Below are positions 60,238 through 64,000 of a stretch of 64,000 nucleotides of DNA, one piece after another. Under the pieces are notes generated by a model. That model saw nothing but the letters and a program-made list of their open reading frames with translations, ran no database searches and was not told the DNA's origin. Numbering within the stretch: the stretch's first letter is position 1; the number at the start of each line of letters is the position of its first letter. Made by a program: the position numbers and the translations under genes. The DNA is from Anthoceros angustus (lineage: Eukaryota; Streptophyta; Anthocerotopsida; Anthocerotales; Anthocerotaceae): positions 1,046,856 to 1,110,855 of the forward strand of contig MU008176.1 of assembly GCA_010909165.1 (NCBI GenBank). The letters are read 5' to 3'.

Positions 60238-60477
60238 GGGTGACATTGCAGATTAAAAAGATTTCATTTCTGTATAAGAGCTTGGAGCTTGTAGACGCTT
60301 GAAATAAGATTTCTTTTGAGATTTTTTATTCTTATGATAATTATTGAAAGTGTTTGCTTTACAGTGAAAGTCATCGACAAGCTCAACAATACAATTTGAG
60401 GATAATTATTGTATTTTGTTCCTGATACCATCCTGAGTTAAAATACTTATCTCTTTAGTCAAGACGTATTTTTCAAA

Positions 60478-61950
60478 ATGGCCTTTAAGATATCTCACCA
60501 TCTTTTACTCATGATGATGTGTCTTTTATATATATTGCCTATGAAAGAGGCATCACCCGTAGTTTCCAATACACAAAGACCACTAATAGTGCGATACCAT
60601 CGTGTGGATCCAACTCATCATTATCGTCACTATTTTGGAGGTTTTGACTTAAGGAATACGAGTTATGTGAATAGCGTGATATATACAGGAGCTCCGTTTT
60701 TTAATGCAGCTGTAGCAACCATTTCTTTTTTTGTTTTTCTTATGATAACTGCCTTCGTTCCTCCACTTCGTAGAATAAAACGTCGTATACCCTATAACGA
60801 GACTTTTCTCGGTGTGTTGGGATTTGCAACCTTTGCGGTCGGTGTTATTGCAATGGGAAGTGCCGTTGCAGTTATTATATTGCAGAATACGTATTATGCT
60901 AGGATTTTCCCTTTATCACATTCTCTAGTAATTAAAACTGCCGAACTAGCTACTGAGCAAGTGCAAAGCGCAGCGGATGCTGTGCAAAATATTGCTAATT
61001 ATTTTATTGTCAACTCTGGCCCACCAATAAGCTACTATGCTCTCTCTCTCTATGCCCGCGCACAAATTCATCAGGTCAATAGTGCTAAAAGGAGAGTGTT
61101 GGCAGATCAAACATGGAATGCCTTCTTTTACAGGTTTCATCAATTTAGACATACTAGCGTTATTTGGCAGCAGCTGGGACTTAGCTATACTTTTGTCCCA
61201 CTCTCCATCATATTGATTATTATGAGTATCGGTATGGTAATAGGTAGAATATATTGGTCGGAAATGAAGTGGACACAGTCAACTTTCTATACAACGCAAA
61301 GTTTCATTGCTCTCATCGTAATAGCAGGGCTTTTAATCGTAGGTGGATACTCCTACGGCATGCTGCAGGCAACAAAAGATGCATTTGATGCCTTAAACGC
61401 TTACAATTCTCCATTCAACACGACCTTTGATTTCGAGGGGTTCTTTCCGTGTCGCGACCTCGAAGCAAAAGGAATGCGATTATTAACCGACATTGTTCAG
61501 ATAGGAAGCCCAATAGGCTGGATTGATCCATATATCAATCAAACTTTCTCAATCGATCATGTACAAGAGACTGTAATGAGAAAAGCATGGAACAATAGTG
61601 AAATTTATAGGATCTTAGGAGCAACCTTGCCTCAAATCCAAGCGATGATTAATTGTTCTAACATTTTAGATTGGGTGCACCTTGAAGCCAATATAAACCG
61701 AGACCATGTGCAAGATCCAATTAAGGGTTTCATACTCTCCTTGATAATCTTGATTGTCGCTTTAGCTTTTCTTTCCATTCTTGTGGTCCTTATAGGAGCC
61801 ATTGCGAGACCACTTCCACCTCCCTTGGCGTCCCATGGGCAACTGATAACACCACCGATATCAAGCATTCCTCCCAACACTCTCGCTTGGTTGCAAGGAT
61901 TATTAACAGCTAACGAAGATGTTGCAACTGATGTGGAGGCGCAAGAATGA
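60478..61950 (+). CDS. Multi-pass membrane protein, plant TTYH-like family (tentative)
   Basis: Intronless 490-residue frame. Residues 1-25 form a signal peptide (Leu/Met core). Membrane segments are predicted at about 73-95, 109-135, 239-258, 274-295 and 417-443. The first extracytoplasmic block YFGGFDLRNTSYVNSVIYTG and the layout of two pairs of spans around a large loop, plus a last span before a Pro-rich tail, resemble plant membrane proteins of the At2g12400 type (distantly tweety-like). Possible N-glycosylation sites are at 60, 108, 314, 354, 372 and 392. Only two cysteines (325, 393) remain in the late loop. The start ATG is the only one with a signal peptide. It stands alone in AT-rich repeat DNA with a clean frame, so it is likely active or young. 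Function is unknown. Confidence 0.8.
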   Translation: MAFKISHHLLLMMMCLLYILPMKEASPVVSNTQRPLIVRYHRVDPTHHYRHYFGGFDLRNTSYVNSVIYTGAPFFNAAVATISFFVFLMITAFVPPLRRIKRRIPYNETFLGVLGFATFAVGVIAMGSAVAVIILQNTYYARIFPLSHSLVIKTAELATEQVQSAADAVQNIANYFIVNSGPPISYYALSLYARAQIHQVNSAKRRVLADQTWNAFFYRFHQFRHTSVIWQQLGLSYTFVPLSIILIIMSIGMVIGRIYWSEMKWTQSTFYTTQSFIALIVIAGLLIVGGYSYGMLQATKDAFDALNAYNSPFNTTFDFEGFFPCRDLEAKGMRLLTDIVQIGSPIGWIDPYINQTFSIDHVQETVMRKAWNNSEIYRILGATLPQIQAMINCSNILDWVHLEANINRDHVQDPIKGFILSLIILIVALAFLSILVVLIGAIARPLPPPLASHGQLITPPISSIPPNTLAWLQGLLTANEDVATDVEAQE

Positions 61951-62570
61951 CTAGGCCCCATCTCTACAAACCAGACCTCAAAGTGGGTTTAAGTTATATA
62001 TTTGGCCCATGGTCTAGGACATAAATTCATCCTTAGTGGATTCTATGCTTTATTTTCTTCATTGTTAGACCTTTATACGAATACAAATTATACCTACAAG
62101 TTATGGTGAATTATAATCTTGCACTTATAATCAAGTGCACCGGCCTGAGTTATCTTAAAGTCAACGGCGAGAGTTGAAGACGCATCATCGACAATCCTCG
62201 TTGTACTATGTAGGACCTTTCATTCTCTAGTTTATGTTATAGGTGCCATAAGTGACAAGACGCGGTGTTTCGTGTCTAAAGTCATTTCCTTGTTTCCTTG
62301 ACCCTATTCAAACTTCCTAAGGTGTTTTTAAGGTAGATCAGCTGTCCCCATCTACACTTGGTCAGTAAAGTGATACTTTGTATAGCCCTGTATCAAGTAT
62401 AGGTAATCCACTTCATAAGCAGTGGATATTGTTTTGTAATAATCGGACGTTGAAATAACATTAATGCGATCTCTTAACGTTTATGAAAATTAGTGAGAAC
62501 CCTTATTTGAATCCGTTGTTTTGTGAGAGAACTATCTATTTGGTCTTGGGAGTGCCTATTGTAAGAGCCC
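61951..62570. other. 3' flank of the membrane-protein gene
   Basis: AT-rich, probably 3' UTR then intergenic DNA. No further gene is seen. Confidence 0.5.
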
Positions 62571-62575
62571 CATAG

Positions 62576-62716
62576 CCTACTGTAAGAGCCGTATGAGGCT
62601 ATCCTGATGAGATTGTTGTGCAGGACTTTGATGTACACTTTCAAAGTCTATTGTAAGAGCCATATGGGCTACTCCTCATGAGATCCTTGTGCGCGACTTT
62701 TATGTACACTTTGAAA
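62576..62716. repeat. 70-bp direct repeat, two units
   Basis: 62,576-62,645 and 62,646-62,716 share ctattgtaagagccatatg, catgagat, cttgtg and gatgtacacttt at a 70-bp spacing. A partial third unit (attgtaagagccccatagcc) precedes at 62,558. Confidence 0.8.
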
Positions 62717-62719
62717 TAT

Positions 62720-63610
62720 CTATATTGTCTTAGAATTCACCAAAATAAATTATGCTTTGGAGTTTTTGATGCTTTTTTTCCTGACCTTAGTGTTATGCAT
62801 GGTTGTTGTCCATTTAGTCCTAAATTCTATCACGAAGATACAAATGCGCGAGTGAAATTAGTCAGTAGGTGGTAAGAGATTTTGTTTGAAAAAATTTGGA
62901 ACCATGTCATTGAATGTTAATACTAATGAGATCAAGCCTTTTCTAGAGGAGGAAATGTGTCAAGCCAAATTGTTAGCTTTTGTATTTATTTGAATTCTTC
63001 CTATGTTAGATTAAGCATGATAGCAGCTTTTAAATAACACTCAACAATACGAGAGTGGAAAATATTGTCATGACTCAAGAGGTCATTGATTTGTGATGTC
63101 TGATTAATAAATTTAAATCTATGAGACCATATCCAGAGAGGCTTATTAGACACTGATTTAAGTATATTAAGTAATAATTTGCAGAGTAAGTTACAAAATT
63201 GAAAGAAACCAATGTGAAGAGAGCTCAATGGAACAAGTTAATTATAATTGATTAGAATGTGAAGCATTCAAAGAAATTTTAATTAATTGGAAAGCGGCTA
63301 TTGAAGACCATAATCTTAATTAGTTTCACATGGACCTTGATTGTTGGCTGCACCGTTAAGAAACAGTTTATAGAATGCTATATGAACAGTTCTTCATTAG
63401 AAATTAGGCATTCTTTTTTAATTTGACTCTAAAGTAATTGTGTTACATTTTGAGTTGTTTTCTAGTGGATTCTGTCTAATCAATTACATAAACAATCACA
63501 AAAGATCATAACATAGAATACATGACTCGATTGATAAGTCGAAGCTTAAGATTTTGCATTATGGATTACAAATGATGAAAATTGTGCATGCGAAATGGCT
63601 GTGAACATAA
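62720..63610. other. AT-rich intergenic DNA
   Basis: No supported gene or repeat. A few short frames only. Confidence 0.5.
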
Positions 63611-63614
63611 TTCC

Positions 63615-64000
63615 ATGAGTGACGACAATAAAAATGGAAAAAATTTCATTATTATGGGACTTATGTTTAGTGGCAAGGGTTGTGGAGGAGCGCTCCATAG
63701 GGGTTGAGTGCGGAGCTTCGGAGTGGAAGCTTATTGGCGTAGTGTGCCATCCGGCTCGGAGTTCGAGCCCCATCTTAGTCCTCATCGGTTTGGGATTACT
63801 ACTGTTGGGGGCCTGCGAGTGGTGGATTTGGTCAGGCGGTTCTCGAGACCCACCACGATTGGGTTGCTCTTTTGGGGTCGACGTGAGAATGCCTTCAACC
63901 TTTGTGATGGCCATCTTGACGAGCTCAAGAATGCGGTGGTGATTAGCCGGCCTCATTCGCTTTTGTCCGCTCCTTTTATGGTCTCCTTCCAACCTCTATT
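63615..64000. mobile_element. Possible tRNA-derived SINE or retroelement end
   Basis: GC content jumps at about 63,670. Within it, tggcgtagtgtgcc (63,735) and gagttcgagcccc (63,757-63,769) resemble Pol III A and B boxes, though their spacing is short. The sequence then reads ggcctgcgagtggtggattt and continues out of the window. Both-strand open frames here lack domains. Confidence 0.3.

Overview
The window looks like nuclear DNA of a land plant, most probably a lycophyte of the Selaginella type. This is inferred from very short introns (about 50-300 bp), a plant-type plastid UMP kinase, plant-type ATG101 and TRAPPC13, decayed PPR genes in tandem, and large amounts of LTR-retroelement debris. 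No bacterial, organellar or viral organisation is seen.

Layout. 1-16.4 kb is a tandem triplication. The authentic copy (14.1-16.4 kb) holds a head-to-head gene pair: ATG101 on the minus strand (one probable frameshift) and exon 1 of TRAPPC13 on the plus strand, 455 bp apart. Two upstream copies (about 0.1-6.46 kb and 6.46-14.1 kb) carry broken ATG101, a truncated TRAPPC13 exon 1, a 30-bp minisatellite and an unidentified spliced gene. Copy 2 has a further internal 1,213-bp duplication.

16.2-29.7 kb is the gene-rich core: TRAPPC13 (11 coding exons, including a 15-nt microexon), a CacyBP-like CS/SGS protein, a plastid UMP kinase (7 exons), a damaged tRNA-Val(CAC), a 137-residue plant protein of unknown function with a DWWTRSSWAFLNEPP motif (3 exons), and a convergent many-exon coiled-coil gene on the minus strand. 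These genes serve membrane traffic/autophagy (TRAPPC13, ATG101), protein turnover or co-chaperone work (CacyBP) and plastid pyrimidine metabolism. They do not form one pathway.

29.7-58 kb is repeat-dominated: hairpin-rich and tandem repeats (30.5-31.0 kb), GC-rich gag-like retroelement pieces (31.1-33.8, 35.3-36.3, 48.9-54.0, 54.4-56.8 kb), a triplicated minus-strand PPR pseudogene (39.2-43.7 kb), a minus-strand KDZ/Plavaka-like transposase remnant (46.0-48.3 kb), and an LTR/primer-binding-site boundary at 54.03 kb. 57.2-57.6 kb holds the 3' end of an unidentified spliced gene. 58-64 kb is AT-rich with one clean intronless gene for a 490-residue multi-pass membrane protein (60.5-61.95 kb) behind promoter-like repeats.

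The most unusual signal is that near-identical repeat copies differ preferentially at CTG/CAG (CHG-context) trinucleotides, mostly by loss or by change to CG/CGG/ACG, while the single-copy genes stay open. The leading explanation is systematic base-calling error at CHG-methylated repeats, so many broken repeat-region reading frames may be assembly artefacts rather than biology.
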